Source: Paenibacillus glacialis | GTDB lineage: Bacteria; Bacillota; Bacilli; Paenibacillales; Paenibacillaceae | Reading direction: 5' to 3' | Assembly: GCF_001637205.1 (NCBI RefSeq) | Contig: NZ_LVJH01000070.1 | Span: 124,001-188,000 of the forward strand | DNA length: 64,000 nucleotides | In this document: positions 1 through 8,350 of the stretch, in pieces | Numbering within the stretch: position 1 is the first letter of the stretch | Layout of the letters: each line of letters starts with the position of its first letter | The notes under the pieces: model-generated | What the model was told of the DNA's origin: nothing | The model's input: the letters and a program-made list of their open reading frames with translations, nothing else | The model's database searches: none | Translations under genes and position numbers: made by a program

Positions 1-7
1 TCGAAAA

Positions 8-541
8 ATGCTAACAAAACCATATAAAATTTATAAACAATCTCCTGTCCCATCTTCACCTGTATTAAATAAAGCCTATCAATTATCAGAAGAATCCCGA
101 TCATCTTTAGAATACTATGTTGTAGAATTTGATAAACGTTCACTCTCAGATCTCGTTTTCGAAATACGATTAAAATCACAATTTCAAAATGGACATGCAC
201 ATTTAGTGAATTATTTGACAGTCAACATAATTCCACTTTTTTCCTTACTCATTGCATCCTTCGCTTTATTTGCTAACATGGTACCTCCAAACCAGTTAGT
301 GGGGGTATTAGGATTTACTATTATCATCATAGTTGCGATAGTTCTTGTTGTTCTTCTTGATTACACTGATAAGGTCTTCGTTCAGGAACCAATAAACAAA
401 CATCTTATCGTGATAGAAAAAGCTTTGAGTATTAAAAATAATGAACAACCACAATCATTAATGCCTACCAACAACAATGGCACACAAAGTCGGATCACAC
501 TTATACGAAACGGCAGAAGAAAGAGACTTAAACGCTATTAG
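8..541 (+). CDS. hypothetical membrane protein, possibly 5'-partial
   Basis: I do not recognise this protein. If the ATG at position 8 is used it has 177 residues. Two hydrophobic segments are visible, roughly residues 67-88 (rich in I/L/F) and 98-117 (a long I/V run), separated by a short polar turn. This predicts a small two-pass inner-membrane protein. The C-terminal tail is basic and ends in several Arg/Lys residues. Only seven bases precede the ATG and the upstream codons in the window contain no stop, so the true start may lie outside. It sits beside prophage remnants, but nothing in it is phage-specific. Confidence 0.55.
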   Translation: MLTKPYKIYKQSPVPSSPVLNKAYQLSEESRSSLEYYVVEFDKRSLSDLVFEIRLKSQFQNGHAHLVNYLTVNIIPLFSLLIASFALFANMVPPNQLVGVLGFTIIIIVAIVLVVLLDYTDKVFVQEPINKHLIVIEKALSIKNNEQPQSLMPTNNNGTQSRITLIRNGRRKRLKRY

Positions 542-625
542 GCTTTTACAACGGCTAATAAAAATGCCACTCCCGAAAGAGTGCAGCAGCTAAACGGCAT
601 AAAAGCCTTGCAAACTGCACTCTTT
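540..625. repeat. nested inverted repeats / possible bidirectional terminator
   Basis: AAAGAGTGCAG at 576-586 is the exact complement of CTGCACTCTTT at 615-625. AGGCTTTTA at 540-548 complements TAAAAGCCT at 600-608. The two stems overlap, so they would be alternative folds. The sequence lies between two convergent genes, the membrane protein on the plus strand and the phage regulator pseudogene on the minus strand, where a shared terminator would be expected. Confidence 0.4.
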
Positions 626-699
626 CAATTCTTGCACAATATCATAGTATCACGTGTAGACTGAACAAAAAATGCCCTCTTTTTGCCCTGACTTCGAAC

Positions 700-1212
700 T
701 TACTCGAATCGGATCCCATCAACGCCAAAAATCAATACCGTCAAGGCTTTAACGGAACAATTGATGTCCTTGTACACCGTACGAGTATCAATTTTATGCC
801 CTTCGGCCAAACTTTCAGCAGTTAATTTTTCATCCGAAATGTACATCGCATGAATGATTTGGTATAGCCTTAGGTCTTCTGGCTGTCCTGACTGTTCGCA
901 CATCCCCTTATATACTTCAAGCATTCTTTGTAAAAATCGTACCATTGCCAGTGTGCGCTTCTTGCTTCTCTTTATTGCCGCGACAGCAAAGTCTTCGTCA
1001 TATATATCATCAACTGCTTCAGTCTTATCTAGTAAAGATATCTCTTCTTTCAGATCCTCGCTACGTGCAACGAAACCTCTGTAGTTTTTTTACAATAGTT
1101 TGGTATTTCTAAGGCGCCAATCCTGCTTAGCCTTAACTTGTTTTAGCTTTTCTTTTTCAAGATGTTCTATGGCAACTCGTGCAGCAATCTCAGCAATTTG
1201 TGTTTGATTCAT
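700..1212 (-). pseudogene. phage late-gene regulator (ArpU/RinA-like), nonsense-mutated
   Basis: Reading from ATG 1212 to the stop at 700 gives one frame of 170 codons interrupted once, at codon 41, by TAA (1090-1092). The N-terminal part is a charged helix (MNQTQIAEIAARVAIEHLEK). After the stop come a basic stretch (IKRSKKRTLAMVRFLQRML) and a C-terminal helix-turn-helix-like segment ending in RTVYKDINCSVKALT. The layout is that of phage regulators of late transcription in Firmicutes, ArpU/RinA type. A fragment starting at the internal Met (945) could still be translated, but it would lack the N-terminal half. It is part of the decayed prophage and overlaps the DUF3310 gene just upstream. Confidence 0.6.
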
Positions 1213-1438
1213 TCGTCTTTTCCCCCTCGATTAAGCGTTCGATATACCAACGTGCTTTCTGTAAGTCCTCAACGCCGTTTTTCATCTTCCAGCGCCATAG
1301 GTATTTGATAGCTGCTCCTGTGTTGTAAGCCTCTGCTCCTGTCAGATCAGTGGTCGCCGCCTCTATCGCATCAATACACTCAACACCGCCTGCGGTGTAA
1401 TGGGGTGGATGGTTTACGTTATCAACTACCTTCGTCAT
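1190..1438 (-). CDS. phage DUF3310 (nucleotide-kinase-like) protein
   Basis: This 82-residue protein carries the DUF3310 signature. It has VNHPPHYTAGGVECIDAIEA near the N-terminus, then AIKYLWRWKMKNG, and EDLQKARWYIERL at the C-terminus. Such proteins are common in phages of Firmicutes and are often annotated as nucleotide kinase, although the activity is poorly established. The start is set at ATG 1438 because GAGGAG lies 7 bases upstream; an in-frame Met eight codons earlier has no ribosome site. It overlaps the end of the helicase remnant by a few bases, and the damaged regulator gene begins inside its 3' end, as in tightly packed phage early operons. The ORF itself is intact. Confidence 0.75.
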   Translation of the reverse strand: MTKVVDNVNHPPHYTAGGVECIDAIEAATTDLTGAEAYNTGAAIKYLWRWKMKNGVEDLQKARWYIERLIEGEKTNESNTNC

Positions 1439-1442
1439 ATGC

Positions 1443-2366
1443 TCACTCCTCAATATTTTCAATTCTCGCTTTTACGGCTGCCATCAAAGCATCTTGTCCG
1501 GCCGCTTTACCTTCAAGTGCGGCTATCACGTCCTCATCCATGGTACCTTCAGTGATTAAGTGGTGGATGATCACGCTTCGTTTTTGCCCTTGTCGGTGAA
1601 GTCTGGCATTAGCTTGTTGATAGAGTTCCAAGCTCCAGTTAAGACCGAACCAGACAATTACATTCCCACCATCTTGCAAATTGAGTCCATGACCTGCAGA
1701 AGCAGGATGAACGGCTAAAAGTGAAATCTCTCCTGCGTTCCAATCTGCGATGTCCTGATTACCGTTTGCCCCTTTACGCAAGGTTTGGGCTTGCTTAAAC
1801 CTTTGCTGGATACGCTCTAGGTCGTGCTTGTAGCTGTAGAATACTAAAACCGGATGACCGTTAGCAGCTTCGATGATATCCTCCAGTGCGTCCAGCTTGG
1901 CATCATGGATATGCTTGACTCCTCGATCTTCGTCATACACAGCTCCATTTGCCATCTGCAGTAACTTGTTGGATAACATCGCCGCGGTATTTGCTACAAC
2001 ATCCCCATCTAGGAAGGGGAGAAGCAAATCCTTTTCTAACTATTTATACTGGTCCCTAGACTTCTCATCCAACATTACAGGTACTACCCGATCAATCCGA
2101 TCAGGCATATCCAACCAATCATCAGCTTTCATACTTACTGCAATATCGCTGATAACCTCTTATATCCGTTGTTCAGCTTCTTGCTTTTCCTTCCACTCGT
2201 AAACAACATGGCCACTCTTCGATCCTGCAGTAAAATACCGATCTCGATAACCAGTGATTGTCTTGCCAAGCCTTTCACCCTGATCTAACAGATAGATCGG
2301 GGCCCATAGATCCAGTAATCCATTGGGTGCTGGGGTTCCTAGCGCTTCCACCGCTGCAAGGCGGTT
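1443..2366 (-). pseudogene. phage SNF2-type helicase, 5'-truncated, two in-frame stops
   Basis: One reading frame spans about 1443-2366. It is broken by TAA at 2160-2162 and TAG at 2040-2042. Upstream of the first stop the peptide GTPAPNGLLDLWAPIYLLD matches the end of the helicase core domain 1. The final 190 residues form the C-terminal RecA-like domain, with HPASAGHGLNLQDGGNVIVW, LYQQANARLHRQGQKRSVII and a tail typical of phage SNF2 helicases (superfamily 2). The Walker A and DEAD-box half is absent, because the frame runs into the integrase promoter region. The gene is therefore both truncated and nonsense-mutated. Its two stops and the regulator stop are all substitutions without frameshift, indicating recent decay of a prophage module. 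Confidence 0.75.
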
Positions 2367-2411
2367 TACTATACATAAAAATAGAACATGCGTTTGTAGG
2401 GAGGAAGAAAA

Positions 2412-3656
2412 ATGGCAAGTGGGAGTATAGAAAAAAGAGGTCCGAACAGTTGGCGACTCATTGTTGAGGCCGGAGATTCTGGTGTACGCGATAAACAGAC
2501 AAAGACAATTAAGATTGATGACAAAGCACTATTGCGAACAACCAAAAAGCTACAAGAATACCTGGATGGTGAGCTGCACACCTTTAAAAAAGAAGTGGAG
2601 TCTGGAGAATACATTAAGCCACAGAAGATGACTCTGGATCATTTTTTTGAAAATGAATGGAAGCCGAAATATGCGGCCAATACGGATAATCTATCCCCTT
2701 TATCCTACAAAACTTATCAGACCTACTATGCGTCACATCTCAAAGATAAACTAGGTCACAAAGAATTAGGTGTCATCAAAACGATACACCTAGTTACTTT
2801 TATTAATGATCTCTCAAAACCAGAAGCACGTAAAGACGGAAAGGACAAGCCGCTTTCCCCAGGTACAATTCAATATATTTATCGGATACTGAAAAACATC
2901 TTACAAAGAGCAACCGAATGGCAGTTTATCAAAGCCAATCCGATAATTGGAGTCAAGCGACCTAAAGTTGTACAGACAGAGAGTGCGTACTACGACGAGG
3001 ATGAAGCGAAAGTGATTATTGCTGCCCTATATGATGAGCCACGAAAGTGGAGGCTATTAATTCTTGGGGCCATGATCGGAGGTTTCCGCCGCGGCGAACT
3101 GGTCGGTTTAGAGTGGAAAGATATCGATTTAAATAACGGCACGATGGATGTAGTTAATAGCATATCCTTAACTGAGAAAGGTAAGGCGATTGAGAAAGGT
3201 CCAAAAAACAAGAGTTCGAAACGGACAGTCACTCTTCCGGACTGGTACATGGAAGAGTTAAAAATTCATCGTAAAGAATGGATGAAGGAGATGTGGGAAG
3301 CCAAAGAACTGAATATCTGGAAAGGTGAAGAACGCGAGTATGTCTTTCATGGGGGATTCGGGAAACCCTATTACCATTCATATCCTTACAGATGGTGGAG
3401 CCGATTCACAGAAAGACGTGGTCTGAAAAAGATAAGGTTCCATGACCTGAGGCATAGCTGCGCTACATTACTTATTGAAGCTGGAGCATCTATGAAAGCT
3501 ATCCAAAAACAATTAGGCCATGCCCGTGAACAAACCACATCAGACATCTATGCTCACGTCACTAAAAAACTCAGCCGTGATACTGCTGAAAAGTTCAACA
3601 AATTCTCCCCGCAAAACCTTCAATTGAACACCACAAATAAGTCCTCCATAAAATAA
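2412..3656 (+). CDS. tyrosine-type site-specific integrase (phage family)
   Basis: This 414-residue protein has the usual three-part layout. Residues ~1-65 form an arm-type DNA-binding domain with a charged beta-rich start, ~75-175 a SAM-like core-binding domain, and ~190-395 the catalytic domain. Catalytic residues are visible: Arg in GGFRRGEL (R226), HDLRH (H344, R347), LGH (H370) and the nucleophile in SDIYAHVT (Y380). The ATG at 2412 follows GGGAGG by a normal distance. It is the only prophage gene here that looks fully intact. It would catalyse integration or excision at the attachment site, and the tRNA-end-like sequence ~160 bp downstream is the probable site. Confidence 0.93.
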   Translation: MASGSIEKRGPNSWRLIVEAGDSGVRDKQTKTIKIDDKALLRTTKKLQEYLDGELHTFKKEVESGEYIKPQKMTLDHFFENEWKPKYAANTDNLSPLSYKTYQTYYASHLKDKLGHKELGVIKTIHLVTFINDLSKPEARKDGKDKPLSPGTIQYIYRILKNILQRATEWQFIKANPIIGVKRPKVVQTESAYYDEDEAKVIIAALYDEPRKWRLLILGAMIGGFRRGELVGLEWKDIDLNNGTMDVVNSISLTEKGKAIEKGPKNKSSKRTVTLPDWYMEELKIHRKEWMKEMWEAKELNIWKGEEREYVFHGGFGKPYYHSYPYRWWSRFTERRGLKKIRFHDLRHSCATLLIEAGASMKAIQKQLGHAREQTTSDIYAHVTKKLSRDTAEKFNKFSPQNLQLNTTNKSSIK

Positions 3657-3811
3657 TTCTTGGGGACGAGTTGGGGACGGATTGGGGACGAGATTCATTT
3701 TTCCACCCTATTTATCGCTAATTCTCATTCGAGGTTACATCCCAAGAATCCATTTGTACCAAGGTTTTTATAGGTTCACTCGTTTACACAAGGGCTAATA
3801 CTTCACTTTGA

Positions 3812-3850
3812 CAGGGTAGGGGTCGTAGGTTCGAATCCTACACAGATCAT
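3812..3850 (+). other. tRNA 3'-end-like sequence, probable att site remnant
   Basis: Positions 3825-3841 form a perfect T-arm: stem GTAGG, loop TTCGAAT, stem CCTAC. The bases ACAGATCA that follow resemble the 3' acceptor strand and discriminator of a tRNA. No D-arm or anticodon arm can be folded upstream, so this is not a full tRNA. Phage integrases commonly recombine within the 3' end of tRNA genes and leave such a copy next to the int gene. The partner site is not visible in this window. Confidence 0.6.
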
Positions 3851-3854
3851 TGCT

Positions 3855-3881
3855 AAAAACCCTTGTGTATCAAGGGTTTTT
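3855..3881 (+). terminator. rho-independent terminator
   Basis: AAAAACCCTTG pairs with CAAGGGTTTTT around a five-base loop (TGTAT), followed by T-rich sequence. It sits directly behind the tRNA-3'-end-like sequence, as a tRNA terminator would, and was probably carried along with the att site. The hairpin is symmetric and could act on both strands. Confidence 0.6.
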
Positions 3882-3994
3882 CTGCTTTTTATGAGACACT
3901 GCACATATTGTGAATTGACCTGTTGACGCTAAAAAATTTGAGAACATATGTGAAAGTATGTAAATAAACATAAAAGATGATGACACAGAGAAAG

Positions 3995-4336
3995 CTATAA
4001 CTCTGTAACATCATCTTTTATTTGACTTACTAAATTTACTAAATATCCTCTATTCATTAGTATTCTGAGTTTATCAGGTTTTTTAAATCCTAGATTGTAT
4101 GGATCATGACTTTCATAAACTCTTGTACCATATTTGATTTGTTCGTCCCACCAAACTAGAAACTCTTCCCGCTTGGACAACACCGTACTTCCAATTCTAA
4201 AACAAGGAATTCCACCGTACTCCGGATTAATCCCAAGAAACTGATATATACGATATTTAGAAAGCCCTGTATACTCCACAATGGAGAGATAATTAACCAG
4301 AGTGGCAGAAGCATTCACAGCCTCTAACCGTGCCAA
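3995..4336 (-). CDS. hypothetical small protein with HTH-like N-terminus
   Basis: This is a 113-residue protein of unknown function. Residues ~15-55 (SIVEYTGLSKYRIYQFLGIN) resemble an excisionase/helix-turn-helix-17 type wing domain, in which a short helix pair reads DNA. The following FRIGSTVLSKREEFLVWW is the pattern often seen in such domains, where a tyrosine or phenylalanine-Arg pair precedes a Trp-rich helix. The C-terminal half is not recognised. It lies beyond the probable att site, so it may belong to another mobile element rather than to the integrase module. The start codon is uncertain because no strong ribosome site is visible upstream. Confidence 0.5.
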   Translation of the reverse strand: MARLEAVNASATLVNYLSIVEYTGLSKYRIYQFLGINPEYGGIPCFRIGSTVLSKREEFLVWWDEQIKYGTRVYESHDPYNLGFKKPDKLRILMNRGYLVNLVSQIKDDVTEL

Positions 4337-4417
4337 GATCAGAACGAAAGAAGGTCCTACGTGGGTGCCTTTTGCAGATGATGTTTCGAGGGTTATAACT
4401 ATGTTTCGTTAACACAC

Positions 4418-4452
4418 TAAGGCCCCGCCAGTGTTTGTCCTGTGGGGCCTTA
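4418..4452. terminator. terminator-like hairpin
   Basis: TAAGGCCCC (4418-4426) is the exact complement of GGGGCCTTA (4444-4452), with a 17-base loop. Its left half, with the same flanking bases, recurs at 5375-5393 immediately before the IS element. The hairpin is therefore part of a duplicated sequence. Confidence 0.45.
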
Positions 4453-4470
4453 CCATATAAATAAGAGGTA

Positions 4471-4518
4471 CCTTTATAGTAGGTAATGAACCTTAAAGGG
4501 AGATTATATTGAGGTTAG
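4471..4518. repeat. interspersed ~48-bp repeat, copy A
   Basis: This copy matches 8734-8781 closely; the block GAACCTTAAAGGGAGATTAT is identical in both. Each copy lies about 20-30 bp after a strong hairpin. No coding potential is seen in either copy. Confidence 0.6.
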
Positions 4519-4764
4519 AAGTAGATAAAAGCTCTGTTCTCTATATATTATTCTACTATTCATCTATTTCTAGATTCTTAATTATATAGAAATCAAAGAA
4601 GACCACTTTGGCTTATGCCTCGGTGGGTCTCTCCTTCGCACTATCGTGTCCCGTCGTATTATGGCAAGGTTCGGTGCTTACATATAAAGCAACATCAATA
4701 TTCATTTGGGACATCATGTAAATGAAGATTATCATCTGCTCTGGAAAAGTTTCCTTACCCAAAT

Positions 4765-4806
4765 AAAAATACCCCGCCGACCAATTAAGGTTAGTGAGGT
4801 ATTTTT
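4765..4806 (-). terminator. terminator after YjcZ-type gene
   Basis: On the minus strand AAAAATACCTCAC pairs imperfectly with the G-rich arm GGTCGGCGGGGTAT, followed by a T run. It lies ~100 bp downstream of the small YjcZ-type gene at 4910-5023. A near copy is at 5168-5214. Confidence 0.5.
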
Positions 4807-4909
4807 ACCGATGTTTTCGGATTGCATAACGATGCTTCCGTATATGTTAGGACTAATATAATACATTTGAGACAATCTGTTAATTTACTACTATTTACTG
4901 CGTATTAAT

Positions 4910-5023
4910 TTAGATACAGAACGTTTTAGTGATAATAACCAGCAAAATGAACAATACTAATATTGCTGCTGTACTTCCACCAACACCGCAACATCCGCCA
5001 AATCCACCAACAACTTCACCCAA
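4910..5023 (-). CDS. YjcZ-type sporulation micro-protein (copy 1)
   Basis: This 37-residue protein starts with TTG at 5023, 7 bases after AAAGGAGG. It begins with a Gly-rich head (GEVVGGFGGCCGVGGS) and ends with one hydrophobic helix (TAAILVLFILLVIITKTF). This is the YjcZ layout: tiny Gly-rich proteins with a single C-terminal membrane segment, numerous in Bacillaceae and Paenibacillaceae and generally classed as sporulation proteins. The role is not well defined. This copy has a Cys-Cys pair in the head that the other copies lack, apart from the long copy at 12.9 kb. Three paralogues lie at 12.9-13.9 kb. Confidence 0.75.
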   Translation of the reverse strand: MGEVVGGFGGCCGVGGSTAAILVLFILLVIITKTFCI

Positions 5024-5397
5024 TGTAATTCCTCCTTTTAATTAGAGTACACCTTACTATATGGATAAATATTAAATGGAGATTGGGTTTAATGGTAAGG
5101 AAGATTCAGCCTTGAAATATGCTCTGTGGTGATTTTTGTTGCTGCGGAAAAGTTTCCTTACCTGAACAAAAAAATACCCCACCGACCAATTAGGCTAGTG
5201 GGATATGATTTTCACTATTGGGAAATGTTTCATGTTAAGATATTTAATACTGTGCTACTATGCAATTGAGGGGCATCTCCCCCTCATAATACCCATTCAG
5301 CTAAACGCCTTCGCGTCCTGTTGAGTGGGTATTTATTATTTATGAGATAGAGTTATCAACATGTACCATTAACGCACTAAGGCCCCGCCAGTGATTA
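5024..5397. other. gene-free stretch with two hairpins
   Basis: No ORF is supported. Positions 5139-5214 nearly duplicate 4737-4806, a block containing a terminator-like hairpin. A second hairpin at 5298-5333 pairs AATACCCA with TGGGTATT. At 5375-5393 the left half of the 4418-4452 hairpin recurs and is then cut by the IS end at 5398. Confidence 0.5.
5298..5333. terminator. terminator-like hairpin
   Basis: AATACCCATTCAGC pairs with CTGTTGAGTGGGTATT through an imperfect stem, with A/T runs on both sides. No intact gene ends at it on either strand, so it may be a leftover of a lost gene. Confidence 0.4.
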
Positions 5398-5435
5398 TGG
5401 TCAAGACCCCAAATTATAGACATTCGAAAAAGACC

Positions 5436-6232
5436 CTAAGTTAAAAGCTGATGTCGGTACTCAACCGGCGTTAGCTTTTTCAGATTTCTTTGAGGCCGAT
5501 CTTGATTATAAAAACGAATGAATTCTTCAATTTTCCTTTGTGCCTCGTCTAAATTCTAATGTGATATAGGTAGTGTCCTTCCGTTTTGAGATGCGAGAGG
5601 AAGCTCTCCATCGAGGCATTGTCATAACAATTGCCCCGGCGAGACATGCTGATTTGGGCACCAACCTTTGGCAGCATGTCGTGAAAAGCGTAGGACGCGT
5701 GTACTGGAACCCTTGATCGCTATGGACGAGCTCATTATCGTTTCTCCGGCTCATATGGTAAGCCACAATCTCATTCCTTAATAGCCGAGAGATAGATCCA
5801 AGTGTTTCATACACGATATTGTGTCACATCCGTGACCCATTTTTTGTTCGGTGCATCTGCCTTGAAATCTCGTTTTAATATATTCTTTGCTACCTGATTT
5901 CCTGTATAAGAGACGTAGTTACAACGATGTTTACGACGGATCTGTGATCGAATTCCTATGACTTGCAGCATGAGTCTTAACACCTTTTTATGATTCATCC
6001 AAACCTTATGATCTTGAAGCATGACTAGTTGGAGCTGGCGATAGCCATAGACACCATTGTAGTGTTCGTATACCTTCTTGATGAGAGCCTTATCCTCTGC
6101 ATTTCGATCACCATTCTTCCGCTTCAAGAAGGTGTAATATCCACTTCTGGAGACACCAAAGAGTTTACAAAGTTCGGTAATACTGTATTTCTCGGATGCT
6201 TCCTTAATGGCTGAATACTTGAGAATATCACC
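5436..6232 (-). pseudogene. IS150-type transposase orfB, frameshifted
   Basis: The N-terminal ~130 residues are intact in frame: HTH_21-type GVSRSGYYTFLKRK, then ADAPNKKWVTDVTQYRV carrying the first catalytic Asp of the DDE triad. After that the frame breaks. The next segment (YETLGSISRLLRNEIVAYHM, VHSDQGFQYT with the second Asp) is in another frame and lacks the usual ~20 residues before VHSDQG. The region around the catalytic Glu is shifted again. The true C-terminus (QRKIEEFIRFYN ... LTPVEYRHQL) lies in a third frame and stops at 5436-5438. At least three lesions make the transposase non-functional unless supplied in trans. Confidence 0.8.
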
Positions 6233-6520
6233 TCTTGCATCCAGATTTCCAAACACTTTTTTAACATCTCATTCTCCCGTTTTAGCTTTTGGACATGTCT
6301 GTCCTGATCGATATATTCTTCGCGGCGGCCCCTCTGATCTAGCAGTCCAAATTCACCTAGTTCACGATATTTCCTCATCCATTTCTTAACTCGATCTTTA
6401 TTGAATCTCAAAATGCCCTGTAATTCTACGATACGTCCATCTTTCCTCCACATGCAGCCGAATAGCTTCTTTCTTAATTTCATCCGAGTAAGATTTGAAC
6501 CTTTGTCCTTTGATTGCCAT
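6124..6520 (-). pseudogene. IS150-type transposase orfA, frameshifted
   Basis: The original start is ATG 6520 (MAIKGQRFKSYSDEIKKEAI), the usual N-terminus of IS150-group OrfA with its helix-turn-helix. After HFEIQ a loss of about two bases shifts the frame to a stop. The rest (DRVKKWMRKYRELGEFGLLD, then a leucine-zipper-like KLKRENEMLKKCLEIW) continues in the frame that ends at 6124. In intact members OrfA and OrfB are joined by programmed frameshifting in the overlap. Here the early lesion removes the N-terminal DNA-binding domain from that fusion. Confidence 0.75.
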
Positions 6521-6690
6521 AAAAATGCACCCCCTAGAATTTCATCGGCTAAACCTGAGGGTTTTTCCAATGTCTATTCTAAGGGGTTCACTTCATATGC
6601 CTCTGTGATCTTTTCATTGTTGTTGATTGATTCAATGAAGCAGACATCCGCTCTAGCGAGTAATCATATTTCCCTGCTCTAGCTCACTAC

Positions 6691-7845
6691 TTATCTCACT
6701 ATTTTTTCTCCTTGTTTTAAAAGTGTTTCATAATCATAGTTTTCTTTAATTTCTTTAATTTTATTTTCAATTACAGAAACATCATTTATTTTAAAGTATG
6801 TGTTTAATATTTCATATTGTGTTTTTCCTGGTTTAGTTGAACTATCTTCAATAGCTTCTTTCCATGGAATATTTGCTTTATCCATAATTAATTCAAGAGC
6901 TGAGCCAGTCTCATACCGCATACTTCTCTCTAAGAACCTTGGAGACTCTGCTTGTCCATTGGCAATAAAATCGAATGCTTGTATAAAAGTGACGTGATAA
7001 GGCTCCTCTTTTTTTGCAAGCACCATAAGATTTCCGCCAGTTAATTGACTATAACGATATTCTAAGTATCGCGCTGAACCTTCTATCGCTTCTGTTTTTG
7101 TTTCACCAATTAATTGTGGCCATTTTTTATAACGATAATTACGTACTAAGGTCCAATCATATAAAACTTGTTTAATCGTTTCATAATCATTATTCATCAT
7201 TGCCTTATCTAATAGTTTGAATTCCAATCCCATTAACGCATAGTTTTCTTTATTTATAGGATAATCAGGAATGTACTCTGCATCATTTGCGTCATATGTC
7301 CATTTTTTTTGTTTATAAGCATGAAAAGACTCATGTAATAAAAAAGAAGAAAAATCAAAATATAAATCTGGATCACTAAACATTTTAGGGTAATATTTCA
7401 AGTGAAATATTTCTGTGTTATTAATATTTAGTGTCCCGAAATTCCCAGGAGCCCACGTAGAAATGGTTTTTAAATCAAAATGATTTAACCGATATACCTT
7501 AGGTAAATGGAGATGATTAGGAACTTCTATTTCCTTTGCAAATATACTATTTTCGATTTGCTTTACATTAATTGCAAAAGCTTCTTTCCGTATGAATCCA
7601 TTCGATTTATTGCTACGAATAAGAATTAACGGTTTTTTTTCAAAATGATAATCTTCATTCCAAAGCTTGTCACTGGATTGTTCAAAATTAATATATATAG
7701 CTGATAACTCCATTAACATGCTCTGATCCGTTTCATTTAACGACTCAAACTTCGTATGATAATTTTTATTCAAAATTATGCTAACCAACATAATCCCTAC
7801 ATATACCAATAGTACAATTAGAATTACTTTTAAAAGTTTTTTCAT
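6691..7845 (-). CDS. membrane-anchored putative zinc metallopeptidase
   Basis: This is a 384-residue protein. It starts at ATG 7845, chosen because AAGGAG lies 6 bases upstream. Residues 1-25 (MKKLLKVILIVLLVYVGIML) form an N-terminal anchor or uncleaved signal. The large extracellular part contains HESFHAYKQ (H171, E172, H175), a perfect HExxH zinc motif. A Glu-rich TEAIEGSARYLEYR about 80 residues later could supply the third ligand. This gluzincin-like arrangement suggests a cell-surface peptidase, but the family is not recognised and no substrate can be named. It stands alone beside the IS element, with base composition visibly more A/T-rich than the core genes, which suggests acquisition. 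Confidence 0.65.
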   Translation of the reverse strand: MKKLLKVILIVLLVYVGIMLVSIILNKNYHTKFESLNETDQSMLMELSAIYINFEQSSDKLWNEDYHFEKKPLILIRSNKSNGFIRKEAFAINVKQIENSIFAKEIEVPNHLHLPKVYRLNHFDLKTISTWAPGNFGTLNINNTEIFHLKYYPKMFSDPDLYFDFSSFLLHESFHAYKQKKWTYDANDAEYIPDYPINKENYALMGLEFKLLDKAMMNNDYETIKQVLYDWTLVRNYRYKKWPQLIGETKTEAIEGSARYLEYRYSQLTGGNLMVLAKKEEPYHVTFIQAFDFIANGQAESPRFLERSMRYETGSALELIMDKANIPWKEAIEDSSTKPGKTQYEILNTYFKINDVSVIENKIKEIKENYDYETLLKQGEKIVR

Positions 7846-8350
7846 CTTACACTCCTTTTCCAATGTCACAATTCTTAGGATGAGATTTACTTGCTTTCCG
7901 ACAGACTTTGCTCATTGAGGCTCCCCGCTGTCAAGTGGACAGTATAACATTTTTCACTTCGCAAAGGGATATACCAATAATTAGTAACTGACCTTGTGTT
8001 ATTATCCATTTCCGAGGTATTTATACTCTCTCTATAAGTTTTGCAGTAGTTGATCGCTTTGCTTATTAATGCCTTAAATTGCTTATTGGATTTAAGGTGG
8101 TATTCCGCAAAAAAACTTCAAGTATCAGCGAATACTTATTGTTACAACGTAATCGATAATTTTCAGCCTCATAGCGTTATGCATGGTCCGGACGACATTT
8201 ATGGAATAAAGTGACCGAGTAAGGAGAATGAGTTTTTATTCTTTCTCCTTCTTTTACTTCCCCAAAGCAAATTCCAACAGCATTTCGTTAGGATCCACAC
8301 CAATCTTTCCAGTCTTAAGATATTTACTTACAATCCATTATTTTCCATTA

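Larger units (their letters stand above)
4337..4909. other. gene-poor stretch with terminators and repeats
   Basis: No convincing ORF is seen in these ~570 bases. They hold a strong hairpin (4418-4452), one copy of a ~48-bp interspersed repeat (4471-4518) and a terminator-like hairpin (4765-4806). The rest is A/T-rich and shows no further structure. Confidence 0.5.
5398..6595 (-). mobile_element. decayed IS3-family (IS150-type) insertion sequence
   Basis: The element is 1198 bp. Its ends form 29-bp imperfect inverted repeats: TGGTCAAGACCCC at 5398 and the complement of TGAAGTGAACCCC at 6595. The blocks CCCC and ATAGACATT match in both. The contents are a helix-turn-helix orfA and an rve-type orfB in the IS150 arrangement, both damaged by frameshifts. 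No 3-5 bp target duplication is seen; flanks are GATTA on the left and TATGC on the right. The left end abuts half of a hairpin repeat, so the element or a later deletion removed neighbouring sequence. It is probably immobile. Confidence 0.85.

Noticed and set aside
3780..3850. Complete tRNA gene next to the integrase
   Set aside because: Only the T-arm and acceptor-like tail fold; no anticodon or D-arm is present upstream. Treated as an att remnant.
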